Positions 34,944 to 47,425 of a stretch of DNA of 64,000 nucleotides are shown in pieces. The stretch is from Diplocarpon mali. Taxonomy: Eukaryota; Ascomycota; Leotiomycetes; Helotiales; Drepanopezizaceae. The stretch covers positions 62,001 to 126,000 of the forward strand of contig JAENRP010000047.1 in NCBI GenBank assembly GCA_024741835.1. Reading direction: 5' to 3'. The position numbers were made by a program, and so were the translations under genes. Below the pieces are notes generated by a model. The model searched no databases. It had not been told where the DNA came from and saw nothing but the letters and a program-made list of their open reading frames with translations. How positions within the stretch are numbered: the first letter of the stretch is position 1; every line of letters starts with the position of its first letter.

Positions 34944-35237
34944 GATTCCAGATTTTGGTTATGGTGCTCTCGGAGATGTTGTGGTGATCCTTTTGTGTGG
35001 AAGGCATCAGCTTCAAGGTATATAGCCTCGGTACTAAAACCACTTTACGCGAAAATACTAACTAACTATAATAGGATTAGTCAAACGCGAGATGCATTTA
35101 GACACGCGACGAGATTCTGGCGCGCACTTCAACCAGTCCATACCACCCCTCCCACCCCTTGACGTCCACAGTGTCTCCAAACAAAGGCGCTTTCTCTCAT
35201 TTTCCCCGCCGAACAAAAAAAGCATCTCGGGATCACC

Positions 35238-37970
35238 ATGAGGTATGCGATGTTTTCATCTTTAATTCCATGAAGTCAACCACTCCTTTTTTCACCCTCT
35301 CCTAACTCTTGTATATAGTTCCCCCTTGAGACCCAGTATGTCATCTGCAAATCGTGGGGCTACAGGTCGTATAAGTCACGGCAAGCGCGCAAGAGAGCCA
35401 GATGACGACGTCTCTGGTGTCGGCGCATCTTCTCCTGCTGGAGATATTCGATCCTCACCACCTGCGTATCCAATTCAACACGGCGGTGACGATGACGATG
35501 ATATCGAAGAGGATATTGCGCTGGATATTGATGATGTTGACGAGATGGCCGAAGACGAAGACGGAATTGATCTCTTTGCCAACAACTTTGAGAACGACTA
35601 CAGATCCCGCGAAAACGACAGGTACGATGACAGAGATATCGACGATGAGGGTGACTACGAAGCACTCGACGGCGCAGACAGACGACGACTCGAGGCGCGT
35701 TTGAATCAAAGAGATCGTGAACTCGCTCGGCAAAGGCGAATGCCAGCTGCTTTCCTCCAGGACGAGGACGAGGAAGGTGATATTGACCTAACTGCCCAAC
35801 CTCGGCGACGTCGCCATCACTACGACGAGGAAGAGGACGAGGAAATGCAAGATGACATTATGGAAGAGGAGCTCTCTCTTGAGACCCTACAAGATGTGAA
35901 GGCCTCAAGCTTGGTTGAGTGGGTTTCTCAACAGGCTGTCCAGAGAACCATCAAGCGCGAGTTTAAGGCTTTCCTGACAGAATACACCGACGAACACGGA
36001 GTTTCGGTCTACGGCAGTCGTATCAGAACCTTGGGAGAGATCAATGCAGAATCACTGGAGGTCTCATACGATCATCTTTCCCAATCCAAGGCCATTCTTG
36101 CGTACTTTTTGGCGAATGCTCCAGGAGAGATGCTTAAACTTTTCGACGAAGTTGCCATGGAAGTCACACTTCTCCATTACCCAGATTACGAGCGAATTCA
36201 TTCTGAGATTCATGTTCGAATTTCAGATTTGCCAGTTCACTACACGCTCCGTCAACTTCGGCAAACCCACTTGAACTGCTTGGTTCGTGTCAGCGGTGTA
36301 GTCACTCGACGAAGTGGCGTCTTTCCACAGTTGAAGTATGTCATGTTCGACTGCGGTAAGTGTGGAACCAGGCTCGGACCTTTCCAACAGGAATCCAGTG
36401 TGGAAGTGAAGATCTCCTACTGCCAGAACTGCCAATCCCGCGGGCCGTTCAACCTCAATTCTGAGAAGACCGTCTACCGCAACTATCAGAAGCTTACCCT
36501 TCAAGAGTCGCCGGGAACCGTGCCGGCTGGCCGGCTCCCTCGTCACCGTGAAGTAATTCTTCTATGGGATCTTATTGACAGAGCCAAGCCCGGAGAGGAG
36601 ATTGAGGTTACTGGTGTTTACCGCAACAACTATGATGCTCAACTTAACAACAAAAATGGATTTCCAGTCTTCGCCACTATCCTCGAGGCCAACAACGTTA
36701 TCAAGTCACACGATCAGCTTGCAGGCTTCAGACTTACAGAAGAAGACGAACAAGAAATTCGAGCCTTGGCTCGCGATCCTCAAATAGTCGACAAAATCAT
36801 CCACTCCATGGCCCCTAGTATCTATGGCCACACAGATATCAAGACCGCAGTTGCACTCTCCCTGTTTGGAGGTGTCGCCAAAGACAGGCAAGGAAAGCAT
36901 CACATTCGTGGAGACATCAATGTACTTCTTCTTGGTGATCCTGGAACTGCTAAGTCACAAGTTCTCAAGTATGTGGAGAAAACTGCTCACCGGGCTGTCT
37001 TCGCTACCGGTCAAGGTGCCAGTGCTGTAGGTTTAACAGCCAGTGTCCGAAAGGATCCTTTGACTAGCGAGTGGACATTAGAAGGTGGTGCTTTGGTGCT
37101 TGCAGACAGAGGTACTTGCCTGATCGACGAGTTCGACAAAATGAATGATCAGGACCGAACTTCCATCCACGAAGCTATGGAGCAACAGACTATATCCATC
37201 TCTAAAGCTGGTATTGTCACTACTTTACAGGCTCGTTGTGGTATCATCGCTGCTGCAAATCCTATCGGGGGTCGCTACAACTCTACAATCCCATTTTCGC
37301 AAAACGTCGAACTAACAGAGCCTATTCTGTCTCGTTTTGATATTCTATGTGTGGTTCGTGATACTGTTGACCCTGCCGAGGACGAGCGACTTGCCAGATT
37401 TGTCGTTGGGTCACACGGCCGATCTCATCCCAGCTCCCAGCAGTTAGAGAGCCAGATGGATGTTGAGCAAGAGTCCGGCGCAACCAATGGAGGCGAGCCA
37501 AAACAAGAAGGGGAGATTCCCCAAGAACTCCTTCGGAAGTTCATTCTCTATTCTAGAGAAAGGTGTAGCCCTAAGCTGTATAACATTGACGAGGAAAAGG
37601 TGTCGAAGTTGTTTGCCGATATGAGAAGAGAGTCTTTAGCCACTGGTGCTTATCCCATCACTGTAAGCTATATCCCCATCTTTTAACACTCTTAGCTGAC
37701 ATAGCATAGATCCGTCATCTGGAAGCCATTATGAGAATCAGCGAAGCCTTCTGCCGCATGCGTCTCTCTGACTATGTATCCTCCCAGGACGTCGACCGTG
37801 CCATCGCCGTCACGATCGACTCCTTCGTTGGCAGTCAGAAAGTCAGCTGTAAGAAGGCTCTGGCGCGTGCGTTCGCCAAATACACACTTGCTCGACCTGG
37901 ATCGGGCAAGAAGACGGGTGCTGGACGGAATTTGGAAAGGGCTAGAGCGGCTACGGCGACCATGGCTTAA
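35238..37970 (+). CDS. mcm2: DNA replication licensing factor Mcm2
   Basis: Exon 1 is only 5 nt (35238-35242, ATGAG). An intron 35243-35318 leads to exon 2 (35319-37662), and exon 3 is 37710-37970; 869 residues. The start then reads MSSPLRPSMSSANRG, as in other fungal Mcm2. Mcm2 is one of six subunits of the MCM2-7 helicase loaded at origins. The long acidic N-terminus binds histones in this family. A zinc finger (CGKCGTRLGPFQQ ... CQNC) lies near 347-372, Walker A GDPGTAKSQ near 540, Walker B LIDEFDKMN near 602, and the arginine finger SRFDIL near 672. MAPSIYGHTDIKTAVALSLF precedes the AAA core. Convergent with the flc gene 1.9 kb away. Confidence 0.95.
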
Positions 37971-39894
37971 GCTTGTGTGAGTTGGTCTTCGTGTTGGCGT
38001 GTGGTGTTTCGGTCATGTGTTCATACGGATTGTTATGACTGTACCATGCACAATTGTTATGAAGTAATGAGCGGGTTAGGGTTTAGGAATAAACTGTATT
38101 TTACTAATTCTGTTGCATTTGTGTTCGTCCTGAGTGCTTCAAATTTGGCTATCGTTTGAGAGGCCATTTCCTTGTGGACTGATGACAGGCTGCGAAGAGG
38201 TGCTATTTTCCAAAAACAAATCACTTTCAAAATGATGCTGCCGGCATGCGGTCGTCACTTTCCTAACGTCTCTCAAACAGTTGCGGTGAGATCTGCCCTC
38301 CTTGGGAACATATACACAAATATGTGAATCTCCAGCAAACGATGCCACGAAAATTATTCCAGCACCAAATTGTCACTCCCCGATCATATTTTCGTGCACA
38401 AGCAGTGTAGTATTCCGTAATCCTGAACCGCTCTGCTAGCCAAGAGCAGTATCTTTACACAATGTATTGTAATGCATCGCCTCTCGGCATCAGGCATGTA
38501 AAGACGATAATAGCCCACATCTTGCCTCAAGATTTCCGCAGCATCCTCGCCTCTACTTCCAACGCCGATTACTTGCTCGACCTCAACTGCTCGCCCCCAT
38601 ACCGTGCTCCAACTCCAACTACAAGGCCCACCCCCGGTCCCATTCCGAGGGCGAGTTCCGCCTCCAGCCACGATACTGACCCCCGGCGCTGGCGGCAGGC
38701 AATAGCCGTCTGGGCTGGAACCATTCGGGTATCCATCCATCTCACCGGGGTTTGAGTCCTGTCTCTGGCGTTCCCTCTTTCGCTTGCGAGTCAAGCCAAG
38801 TCGAGCCGAGAGTCAAGATGGTTTTTCTCCCGTCTCGGTATGATCGGAAACCCAGCACGTGCCTCCTGGCTTCATGTAGCCGGTGAGCCCGTCGTCCGCG
38901 TCTCTCCCGTGGGCTCGAGGTTCTTCACTAGCTTTGAGCACGGGGTTGCGCGATCAGCTGTGAGATTGATAGCGGCGTTCTCGATTGGCACACGCCAGAT
39001 GTCTTGTAGATATTGGAACTCTCAATTCTCTATGGACCTAGGGCTGTGACTAATATCACTTGAGAAATTGGCAAACTTTGCAGTGTCGAACTGAAGGATT
39101 TCGTGATGAGTTGAATCATGGACAAGAGAGTTGGGCGCATATGCACACAGGCGGCGACGACGGGGTGGGGAGGGGACAACGAGGAAGGCATCCTGAAAAA
39201 CACCCGTGAACGTGACAGAAGCTGCCAAAGGTTGTGATGCGCACAGCCAGTTGATTTGCCTTGTCGTAGGGCAAAAAGAAGCGAATCGAGCACATCAATT
39301 AATAGCCTATGGTACACGCCACTCACTTCCCAGGATCTGCGAGCTTTTTCAGACCCAAACGAAGCTTCTCTCTTTCCTTCCCAACAGCCTCTGGAAACAT
39401 ATGTGAAGTTGAATGATTATGTAATGTCTCGATCCGAAAGCGTAGCATCCAAGCCCGCGTCATGCAACAATGCAGAATCCGCCTCTTTCATCTCCTTCCT
39501 TCATAAACTGCCTCCCACCCCGAGAATGGCATTGATCCGCTAGCCGCCCCGCAAAGCCTAATGACCAATTGCAATGAAAAAAAGAGTTTGATTTCCATCG
39601 GAATGTAGGTCAAGGCAAAAGTTGGCCGGGTGCAATATCTTCCCTCACCAAGCAACCATGCGCCAGTTCCATGCAAGCAAAAAAAAAAGAACTCAGAGTA
39701 GCTGCCAACTTCCCTCGGCGCTGATGGGAGGGCTGCGAACAAAGTTAACAAACGACACCAGCCTCATAAGCTGGGGTGTATCTCCGATCAGGCAGAACGC
39801 CAATCAAGTCCTTTCTTCAATGATCATATCCTGCTCCGCGTTGCCAAGGGCTAGAGAAGTTAGTAGGAGTTACTGATGGTACTTGGGAGATATC
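37971..39894. other. Long convergent intergenic stretch
   Basis: 1.9 kb between two stop codons, unusually long for a convergent pair in this window. Frames of about 97 (+) and 136 (-) codons overlap near 38384-38794, but neither has recognisable motifs, splice support or conserved character. I cannot exclude a small lineage-specific gene. Confidence 0.4.
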
Positions 39895-42183
39895 CTACCT
39901 AGCAGTGTTTTGTCTGTTTCCTGCAGGACTCGCTGTATTTTGTGACCGATATGCAGTAGATAAGTTGGAGCTAGAGCCGCTGTACGGAGAAGGCGATGCT
40001 GTGTTTCTACCGCCCGTCAAGAGAGCTTCGTTGGCGTGACGACTGTCGTTGCTGTTTTGGTACATTCTGCCTTGGTTCTGATAGTTTGGTGGAGGTCCGC
40101 GACCCGCAGGGAACAAAGGGACGGATGGGTCAATAGGAGAATGAGGAGGCTCCCTGTAGGCTCCAGCATTTGAGTTTGCGGCTGAAGGGGCAAGAGATTG
40201 GTTGGTGGCGTTTCTCATGGAATCAGAAGACCATGAGTCGTTATCGTCGTCCAGATCGAGTTGTTGCTTTTGCTTCCCGTCACCTCGTGCAGTTGCTCCC
40301 AGTGCGTCCAGCTCGGTGGTCAGCATTGTTTGGGACTTGATGAACGAGGCCCGGTCGTCGTTCATTGGTTGATATCGCCTGTCTGGATCTTTTCGAACGA
40401 AGGCATAGATAGTAGCAATCAGTACCAAGATCAGAAGAACCAGGGAGAATGCAGCATTGAGGACGAAGAATACGACTCCAACGATCCCGTTTACCAAGCC
40501 TGGCTGGTTGAAAACGTCTGTGAAGATGAGCAACATGATCGAGTTCACAAAGTTGACCGAGCAGATTGCAATATTGAAGCTGTTGATGCTCTTGTCCATC
40601 CAGGGTCGAAGGACGCTGGCTGCAATTAACATAATCGCCTCAATAAGCAACAGCGCGATAGACTGAGTAGTTCCGGACTTTTGACCAAAAGCAATGAACA
40701 TGCCTTTCACGAGAATGTAGGCCAGGGTCGGGAGAATGAAGTAGTAAGCCGTGGCTCTGAACTGAACGTAGAGGAAGCCCCATTTGTTGAGAGCGGCCGG
40801 GTCCGAGTAGAGGATGTAGGCAGGGTTCTTGTGCATCTCCGTCGAGCGATTCGCAATGCGGATCACCTTCAACGCCGCCCAAGCAAGGGTACCTGTCATG
40901 CCGAAGAAGAAGAAAATAGCAAGGACGAGCTCGGCTGGGGAGTCAATCTGAGTGAACTCCCATAAGCACAGGATAGTCATTTGAGGGTAGCCAATCAAGA
41001 CCAGACGGAACATTATGCCCTTCAAAACGGTGAACCACCCATTGCGGAAATCCTCGAACTTGTTTTTTTGCATCCATTCCTGACGTACCGCAAGTTCGCA
41101 GAAACCCTTGAACGCGGCCACGAATGAAATGGTGAAGCAGACGAAGAGGCAGAAGAAAGAAAGGCCGGTGATGAATAAATTCGTAGCTTCCATACCGGCT
41201 CGGAACGCAACCCTCTTAATCCCGCTAACGACGTACGTACCAGAGGATGTCTCTGTGGCACGCTTACTCAAACTGTGAGCGTGAGTAAGGAGTTGGATGG
41301 TGTCGTCAACGGACCGCTCCGAGACACCTAGAGAGGAGGTCGATCTTTTGAGAACCTGGACAGATGTCGTTGTGAGAGTGTTCATAAGCGTTGCAGGAGT
41401 GCCGCCGGTCGACTTTTGGTACCAGGTGGCAATGGTTTGCATGAAGCCGACGCGGATGATTCCCATGGTCCATTGAAAGTTCTGTGTCCAAGACTGCACG
41501 ATCGGAGGAAGAGGCACTGCGGTCAACCCAATTATTGCCTGGGCCTGGAAGTATCCGAAGAGGGACAAAGCGTTTGCAGCGACATGTGCTGCTGTGTTAG
41601 AGTGCCCAAGGCCAGATGTGACCGCTGAAGCCACGAGAGCCAGACCAGCAATGACCGCAGTAGTCCATGAAACTCCCTTCTGGTCAACCGTCTGTCCGTT
41701 CGAAAGACTCGCTTCCACGCATGCCAAACTGACATCGGGGCTATCTGTCTTGTTGATGTGGATCTTTACGTTGGCGTCCAGATCTGGTACTCCATAAGCA
41801 ATTCCTGGTATCTGCTTGATGGTATCTGCACTCAGTCCAATGTTGGACTGGAGGTCAATCTGGCCGGTAGACATAGGGCACAGGCCGGGCAAGTCCATCT
41901 CACACGGGTTGAGTTCCTGCTTGATGACGCTCAGTCCGTATGCGAAAACCTCGAGGCCGAAGATGATGTTTCCCTGAATCGACGTGACACCAACGATGTC
42001 GAAGGTTAGAGTTCGATTTGATGGCGTAAAGATGACATTGAAAAGACTGGCTGTAAAGCTGGAGTTTGCTTGGCAGGTATTCAGGGATTTCGACTCGATT
42101 AATTTCATCGCAGAAACGCCGGAGAAGAGGGAAAGGACCGAGAGGGTAGATATGAATGGAGAGAGTAGCATTGTAGACCGCAT
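39895..42183 (-). CDS. Flavin-carrier/TRP-like multispanning membrane protein (Flc family)
   Basis: A single exon of 762 codons. A signal peptide (MRSTMLLSPFISTLSVLSLF) precedes an ML-like lumenal domain of about 150 residues with paired cysteines (NPCEMDLPGLCPMSTGQIDL). A TRP-like block follows, with about nine hydrophobic spans from SWTTAVIAGLALVASAVTSG to about residue 625, including FNIAICSVNFVNSIMLLIFT. The cytoplasmic tail is Ser/Asn/Gln-rich and probably disordered. Yeast Flc1-3 are tied to FAD import into the ER, wall maintenance and calcium homeostasis; the precise role here is inferred from the family. The start at 42183 is preferred, with MLLSP four residues in as an alternative. 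Confidence 0.88.
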   Translation of the reverse strand: MRSTMLLSPFISTLSVLSLFSGVSAMKLIESKSLNTCQANSSFTASLFNVIFTPSNRTLTFDIVGVTSIQGNIIFGLEVFAYGLSVIKQELNPCEMDLPGLCPMSTGQIDLQSNIGLSADTIKQIPGIAYGVPDLDANVKIHINKTDSPDVSLACVEASLSNGQTVDQKGVSWTTAVIAGLALVASAVTSGLGHSNTAAHVAANALSLFGYFQAQAIIGLTAVPLPPIVQSWTQNFQWTMGIIRVGFMQTIATWYQKSTGGTPATLMNTLTTTSVQVLKRSTSSLGVSERSVDDTIQLLTHAHSLSKRATETSSGTYVVSGIKRVAFRAGMEATNLFITGLSFFCLFVCFTISFVAAFKGFCELAVRQEWMQKNKFEDFRNGWFTVLKGIMFRLVLIGYPQMTILCLWEFTQIDSPAELVLAIFFFFGMTGTLAWAALKVIRIANRSTEMHKNPAYILYSDPAALNKWGFLYVQFRATAYYFILPTLAYILVKGMFIAFGQKSGTTQSIALLLIEAIMLIAASVLRPWMDKSINSFNIAICSVNFVNSIMLLIFTDVFNQPGLVNGIVGVVFFVLNAAFSLVLLILVLIATIYAFVRKDPDRRYQPMNDDRASFIKSQTMLTTELDALGATARGDGKQKQQLDLDDDNDSWSSDSMRNATNQSLAPSAANSNAGAYREPPHSPIDPSVPLFPAGRGPPPNYQNQGRMYQNSNDSRHANEALLTGGRNTASPSPYSGSSSNLSTAYRSQNTASPAGNRQNTAR

Positions 42184-44453
42184 AATGGCGTGAGGGGAGG
42201 AAGGACTGCCGTCGCGGCTTGGGAAGAGGGTATGGTGTCCCGGAACTCCTGATCAAATCGCGGAGGTTGTGTTCCCAGGAGTTGTTGTTTCACTCCGCGT
42301 TCAAGCCTGATGGCACCTGGTCACGACTCCAATTGACGAGGTCTTTCTTTCGCTTCGGACTCCTCTGATCGAGACGTTCGGTGACTGAGTTTCGGGTTCC
42401 TGGATATCTTTGTGCGCAAGGCAGTGGAAGAAGAGTTCAACGGTCGGGAGATCGAATCGCAGAGATGCGGGTGATCCAGCGCACGTTAACGAGAGACGTT
42501 GCGATATGAATGGGCGCACCTGATCCGACGTTGAGGGTTGTCGAGACGAACGAGAGATGCCGTCGACTTTCCGGTAGTGGTGAAGTTGTCAATGTCGAGA
42601 GGAGGCCAGAAAGGGTGCGGATGGGGAGGATTATTGGGATTGCAGCGCAGCGGTCGCCGGTGAGCCGTAGCGCCGGTGACGAAGAACGAGGCGAAGCCCC
42701 CCTGCTCGGCCGAGCTAAGCCCGTAATGGTTAAGCGCAGATAGGAGCACGACACTTGGCATCTACATGCACACCTCCCTCTAACCATTCATTCCCCTGAG
42801 CAGCAACATGTATGCTTCAAGAAGATGTACCTCCATGTAGCGCCATTCTGCCCGAGAATCAATGAGCATAACACCATCCCATGATACAGGGATAGAGAAG
42901 GACAAGTATGCAGAGACCATGGTCAATTTGTCCAGGTCATCGCAACTAACTCGCAGTCGAAGAACCAGTACCCCTCGTGTTGACGGACCGACGGTGCTTT
43001 CAAGCCCTTGGCCTCCACCTGCAGCTTAGCCAACTCGGAAGGATTTGACAAGCACCAAGGCTTTTCCTAAGCCTACCGCCAATCCACCACATCCTCTACC
43101 AACGCATCATTACTTGCCCAGAACCAAAAAATAAAATCAAAAGAAAATCCCCCCGCTCCCTAACCTTCAGGAGCTTGTTCTCCAGCAAAACCATTTCCTC
43201 ACGAGCACCCGGAAGTTTGAACGTTTGGACGTTTTGTCTCCCGCGCATCAGATAGTATTTTGCGAAACTCGTCCTCCACAGGCGCCCTGTTACGCCTCTA
43301 GTCTGTCTGAGGAGGGAAAGGAAACCAATCTCCTTTGTAGGCCACCCAGCTACTCGTTATTTGGCTGGGAGGCAGTATCGCACAGCCGTCCCTAAGTAAC
43401 AACAGAGATTTGGCAACTCATATCAAATCATCTCGCCTGGTCTCCGACTCTGGCGCTACTTACCAGTATTGCGTATTCGTACGCGAAAGCGGAGCACTTC
43501 GATCTTTACCTTTCCAGGATTAATCTACAATCTCAGATCTGTTGGCGCCGCCTCCGGCAAATGGACTCTCGCTTTGAGATGCGTTGCGACAGCGATCTAT
43601 TATTCACGGGTATCTGCACATCCCGTATGCTCGGCGCTAGAGACATCTGAAGTCTACATGAATCCCGCTGTAATATAGTGAAATAGCCGTGTCATGCAAA
43701 AGCGAGCCGACACTTTGACACAAGGGACGCTTCGGATTTACAGTGAGGCGCCGTGAACCCTCATGCGATCACGACAACTTTCCAATCCGCAGAAACTTGA
43801 TCTTGACAAGCTGCTCGAGTCTTCCTTCGTGACTGGGCTGCTCACAATCTAAAAAAAAGATATCTTCCCACTGCCTTACGAGTATCCTCCTGATGATCCA
43901 GCATCTGGCCCATCCTTTGACCTTGGGAGATGGACAGGTCACCTATTCTTAGATGCCCTGGTCCTGGTCATCACGTGCAAAATCCTAGAGATAGTCACAA
44001 CTCAAGAGGCATACTTATGATGTGAACATCATGAAGCCACGCTCGTTGAATATCATGCACAAGAGGCGTTTTGTAGCATTGATTCAACGGATGGCAGCGG
44101 TTTTGTTTGTGAGTTGGTAAACAAAGGGTCCCAGCCAAGCTGAACCCCCGCTCATGAGAACATAAAGCAGAGCGTACAACTCCAAAAGGTTTCGAGGCAA
44201 GCCGCATTACAGAAAAGAAAAACACAAAGACGCATGTCAATCCAATCTGCGGGTCTAGCTAGGGTTTGTGAATCAATACCTAGTTAGCCTCAAGCCTTTC
44301 TCTCCCTCTCTCCCAAACCTTTCCCCAGCAAGCGAGCTCCTCTGTACAGCTAATTATCTCACCGAAACCTCCAACTTGAATGATAGATTCGATCCTCTCT
44401 CGCTCCCATCCCCTCCCCTCTCCCAAGATCCAATTCACACGACCCAACGCACC
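42184..44453. promoter_or_regulatory. Long divergent intergenic region between the flc and thioesterase genes
   Basis: 2.27 kb between opposite start codons, so it should hold both promoters and possibly long leaders. No coding sequence was recognised; frames reach at most about 116 codons and have no motifs. Confidence 0.4.
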
Positions 44454-46040
44454 ATGAAAAACAAACTCCTCCTATTCCTCCCTCTTACCAACCTTACCAA
44501 GGGCCTACGTGCCCTGACCCCCCAAGTCCGGACCTTCACCTCCAACCCTAGACGTCTCATCGATGGCGTCTACAGCGAGCTCACAGCCATGCGCACACGA
44601 ACGCCCTTCATCGAAGCATTCCGCAAACAGCAGCACGGCGAGAATGGCACGCTCGCCATCCCCTTAGATGTTTCCAAACGTGACATGTCACCGAGATCGA
44701 TGGCTGACAGCTTGACCCGGGTCGTTAGTGACACTCCCATCACCAAACCAAAGCATTGATCACATGACATGCAAGTAAAACTAACGCACCCAGATTCTCC
44801 CCCTGGCGCGCGATCCATGGCTACTGGATTCGTATATCAATTCGTCGGGAAACATCAGGCTTGGAACGATATTCATGGATCTCGACGCCCTGGCGGGTGT
44901 GATTGCGTATAAGCATACCGGGGATTCCGTCATGACTGTTACAGCCGCCGTTGATAGGATCACGCTCAAGCAACCTTTGAGCGAGATCTGTGATTTGGAG
45001 TTGAGTGGTATGGTGACGTTCGCTACGGGGAGGAGTAGTATGGAGGTCAGTATCCAGGTTGCGAGGGCGCCGAAGGAGGGCGAGACCGTGAAGGACAGCG
45101 ATGTGCTGTTGACTTGTGCGTTTACTATGGTATGTGTATCCATCCATGGCGATGGTATGGCTGGAGCGACTTCCCAATTTGCTGATGGGTATAGGTATCG
45201 TTGGATCCTTCAACCAAGAAGCCTGTGGCGATCAGCCCCCTGAAAACAAACACCGCCGAGGAAAAGGCGCGGTTCGAACAGGGAGAATCAAATTACACTC
45301 GCAAGAAAATCGCCTCTTCACTCGCCCTCAAGAGACAGACCCCCAAGTAAGCCATCAGTCATCTAAACCCCTCTGCAATCCGAATATGGCCTTCGTTCTC
45401 ATCTTCAGGGCAGCACTAACTCACAAGCAGCGACGAAGAGTCCGATCTCATCCACAAAATATTCCTCGCTCAGCAAGACTACCATAATCCCAACACCGCA
45501 ACCCGTAAGCCCGAGTCAGCGCTCTACATGAAAAACACATCCATCCAGTCCGTGCAGATCATGCAGCCGCAGTACCGCAACCGCCACAACTTCATGATCT
45601 TCGGCGGCTTCCTCTTGAAATCCACATTCGAGCTAGCATTCACCTGCGCATCCTCCATCTCCCACTCCCGGCCCACCTTCCTGTCCCTCGACCCTTCCGT
45701 GTTCGAGAATCCCGTGCCGGTAGGCTCAGTCCTGTACCTGACTGCCACCGTCGCCTACTCGGACTCCGAGCTGGTGGATGATCCGTCGGTGGATAAACTC
45801 AGCCCCGAAGGCAGCTCGCGCATCCAGATCCGCGTCGATAGTAAGGTGCGGAATATCGAGCACGGAGTGACCAAGCCGACGGGTACGTTCAATTACACGT
45901 TTGAGGTGAAGCGGGACGTGAGGATCATCCCAGAGACGTATGCGCAGTTTATGATGTTTCTGGATGCGAGGAGACGGTGTAGGTTGGTTGGGGAGAGTGT
46001 GGGAAGTGAAATGGCGAAGACAGGGGGTGTTTTTGTGTAG
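44454..46040 (+). CDS. Mitochondrial double-hotdog acyl-CoA thioesterase (ACOT9-like)
   Basis: Exons 44454-44723, 44794-45129, 45195-45346 and 45431-46040 give 455 residues. The start MKNKLLLFLPLTNLTKGLRA and following RTFTSNPRR resemble a mitochondrial presequence. The first hotdog domain has ILPLARDPWLLDSYINSSGN and RLGTIFMDLDALAGVIAYKH. The second has NTSIQSVQIMQPQYRNRHNF and MIFGGFLLKSTFELAFTCAS, the N-x-H-x-x-x-F-GG arrangement of type II thioesterases. These enzymes hydrolyse acyl-CoA to free acid and CoA in the matrix. The exon join DSLTRV|ILPLARD was chosen over a read-through that soon meets a stop. An in-frame ATG at 44268 would add about 62 non-conserved residues. Confidence 0.88.
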
Positions 46041-47425
46041 ATTTTTGGAGTGAGAGAAGTCAATGTACTGAGTATAAGTCGGGATGTAGATGGGTTGGGA
46101 ATAGGCCGAGGGGGGATGTTACACCAGAGGAAAACTTGCCCCGCGAGTGCGTATGCGGATAGCAGAGCCGAGAGAAATCCAATGTATGCTGCTGAATACC
46201 AGAACCTTTGTTTTATCATAACCAGTGTTGGCAACAACACTGGACAGATTCTCAAGTCACATTACCACACGTATCCTGAAAGCAAACAAACACCCGGCCA
46301 CCAGCCCCAGACCCCGACTTCCAACCTCCCCCAGCACCAGCACACGCACCTATTCCTCTCCCTCCAGCACCAACAAGCTGCGCCCCTCAGATCCTCCCCC
46401 TCAGACGCATTCTCATCCGATGCCGTTCTCAATCTCGCTTCGTCTGTTTACGCATAGTAAGGCATGTATGCCTTTTGAGGAAGAAGAGAAAGCACCCCAT
46501 CCCCAGCCCAGTCTCCAGGTGTCGGCTTGCCTGCGCACCAGCCTGGACACCTCACACGAGTACCCTCCGACGCGGAGAGAGAGCCAGGCTTGGATCTTGA
46601 CGTCTACACTCCCCTTCGAGACAAGAATAGATACAGCTGAATACACACACGGCAACCCCTATTTGTATTGTGCCTTACCACCCCCTGTGATACCAACAGA
46701 TCTACACCCTAGAGCACGGAGAGGTACCTTCTCACCTCTCGCCTCTCGTATTTCTTGTAAAGGATCAGTATAATCTTCTCCCAAACCCCTTCAAACATCG
46801 TCTCTTGTTCGAGATCTAGGGTGGGTCGGGCAATAAGCGAGGATGTGTAAACAGAGCAGGAGAGCGCCAGCTTCACATCACAATGCTACAGAGAAACAAG
46901 ATAGGCGGCACATTAAGCATAGGCTGAGACCCAAATTAAGCTCAAAATGTTTTTTTCAGGTAACTATATGTTTTCTCTCTCCATCAAACAAGAACATCGT
47001 CCTGGTATCTCTACCTAGACTCGAACTAGAATCAAAAATACTTTGATGCAATACCTGTCGCGCACACATGCACGCATACATGTCATGCCCCCCCACAAAA
47101 TCCCTCATGTCCGTTCCAACCCGTGTCATTCCTTCCCATCTCATCTTCGAATCCGCTATATCTAGTCCTTCATCTCATCTCATGACATTCTCCGTCCACA
47201 TTACACACATCGTATGCATGTGTGAATGTATAATACAATGTATGCCAGGAAAAAGCCAAAAGCAAAAAACAATATATGCACCCGTATCCCAAACGCCATG
47301 CTGAAAGCAGAGCGTCCGGGTAAATGTCAACGAACGCGGGAAAGCAACGACACAAAAGGGGAATAATCACGTAAGAGGCGCATTCGCAGTGAGAAGCAGT
47401 CCCTGATTGCCGACGTCACTATCCT
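46041..47425. other. Convergent intergenic stretch
   Basis: 1.38 kb between the thioesterase and bud6 stop codons. A 182-codon plus-strand frame at 46225-46773, rich in Ser, Thr, Pro and His, is present, but I see no family match or start context that would support it as a gene. Confidence 0.35.

Noticed and set aside
38384..38794. Overlapping frames of about 97 (+) and 136 (-) codons
   Set aside because: Neither has recognisable motifs; both strands cannot be coding and no splice or start evidence favours either. Kept only as a question in the gap finding.
44268..44453. Upstream in-frame ATG for the thioesterase
   Set aside because: The added 62 residues lack conservation character, while the ATG at 44454 directly gives a presequence-like N-terminus.
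46225..46773. 182-codon plus-strand frame between the thioesterase and bud6 genes
   Set aside because: Low-complexity Ser/Thr/Pro/His composition, no family motifs, and located in the 3' region of a convergent pair; openness probably reflects base composition.
46975..47055. TAGTTCGAGTCTA-like sequence that resembles a tRNA T arm (minus strand)
   Set aside because: No acceptor stem, D arm or anticodon arm could be built around it.
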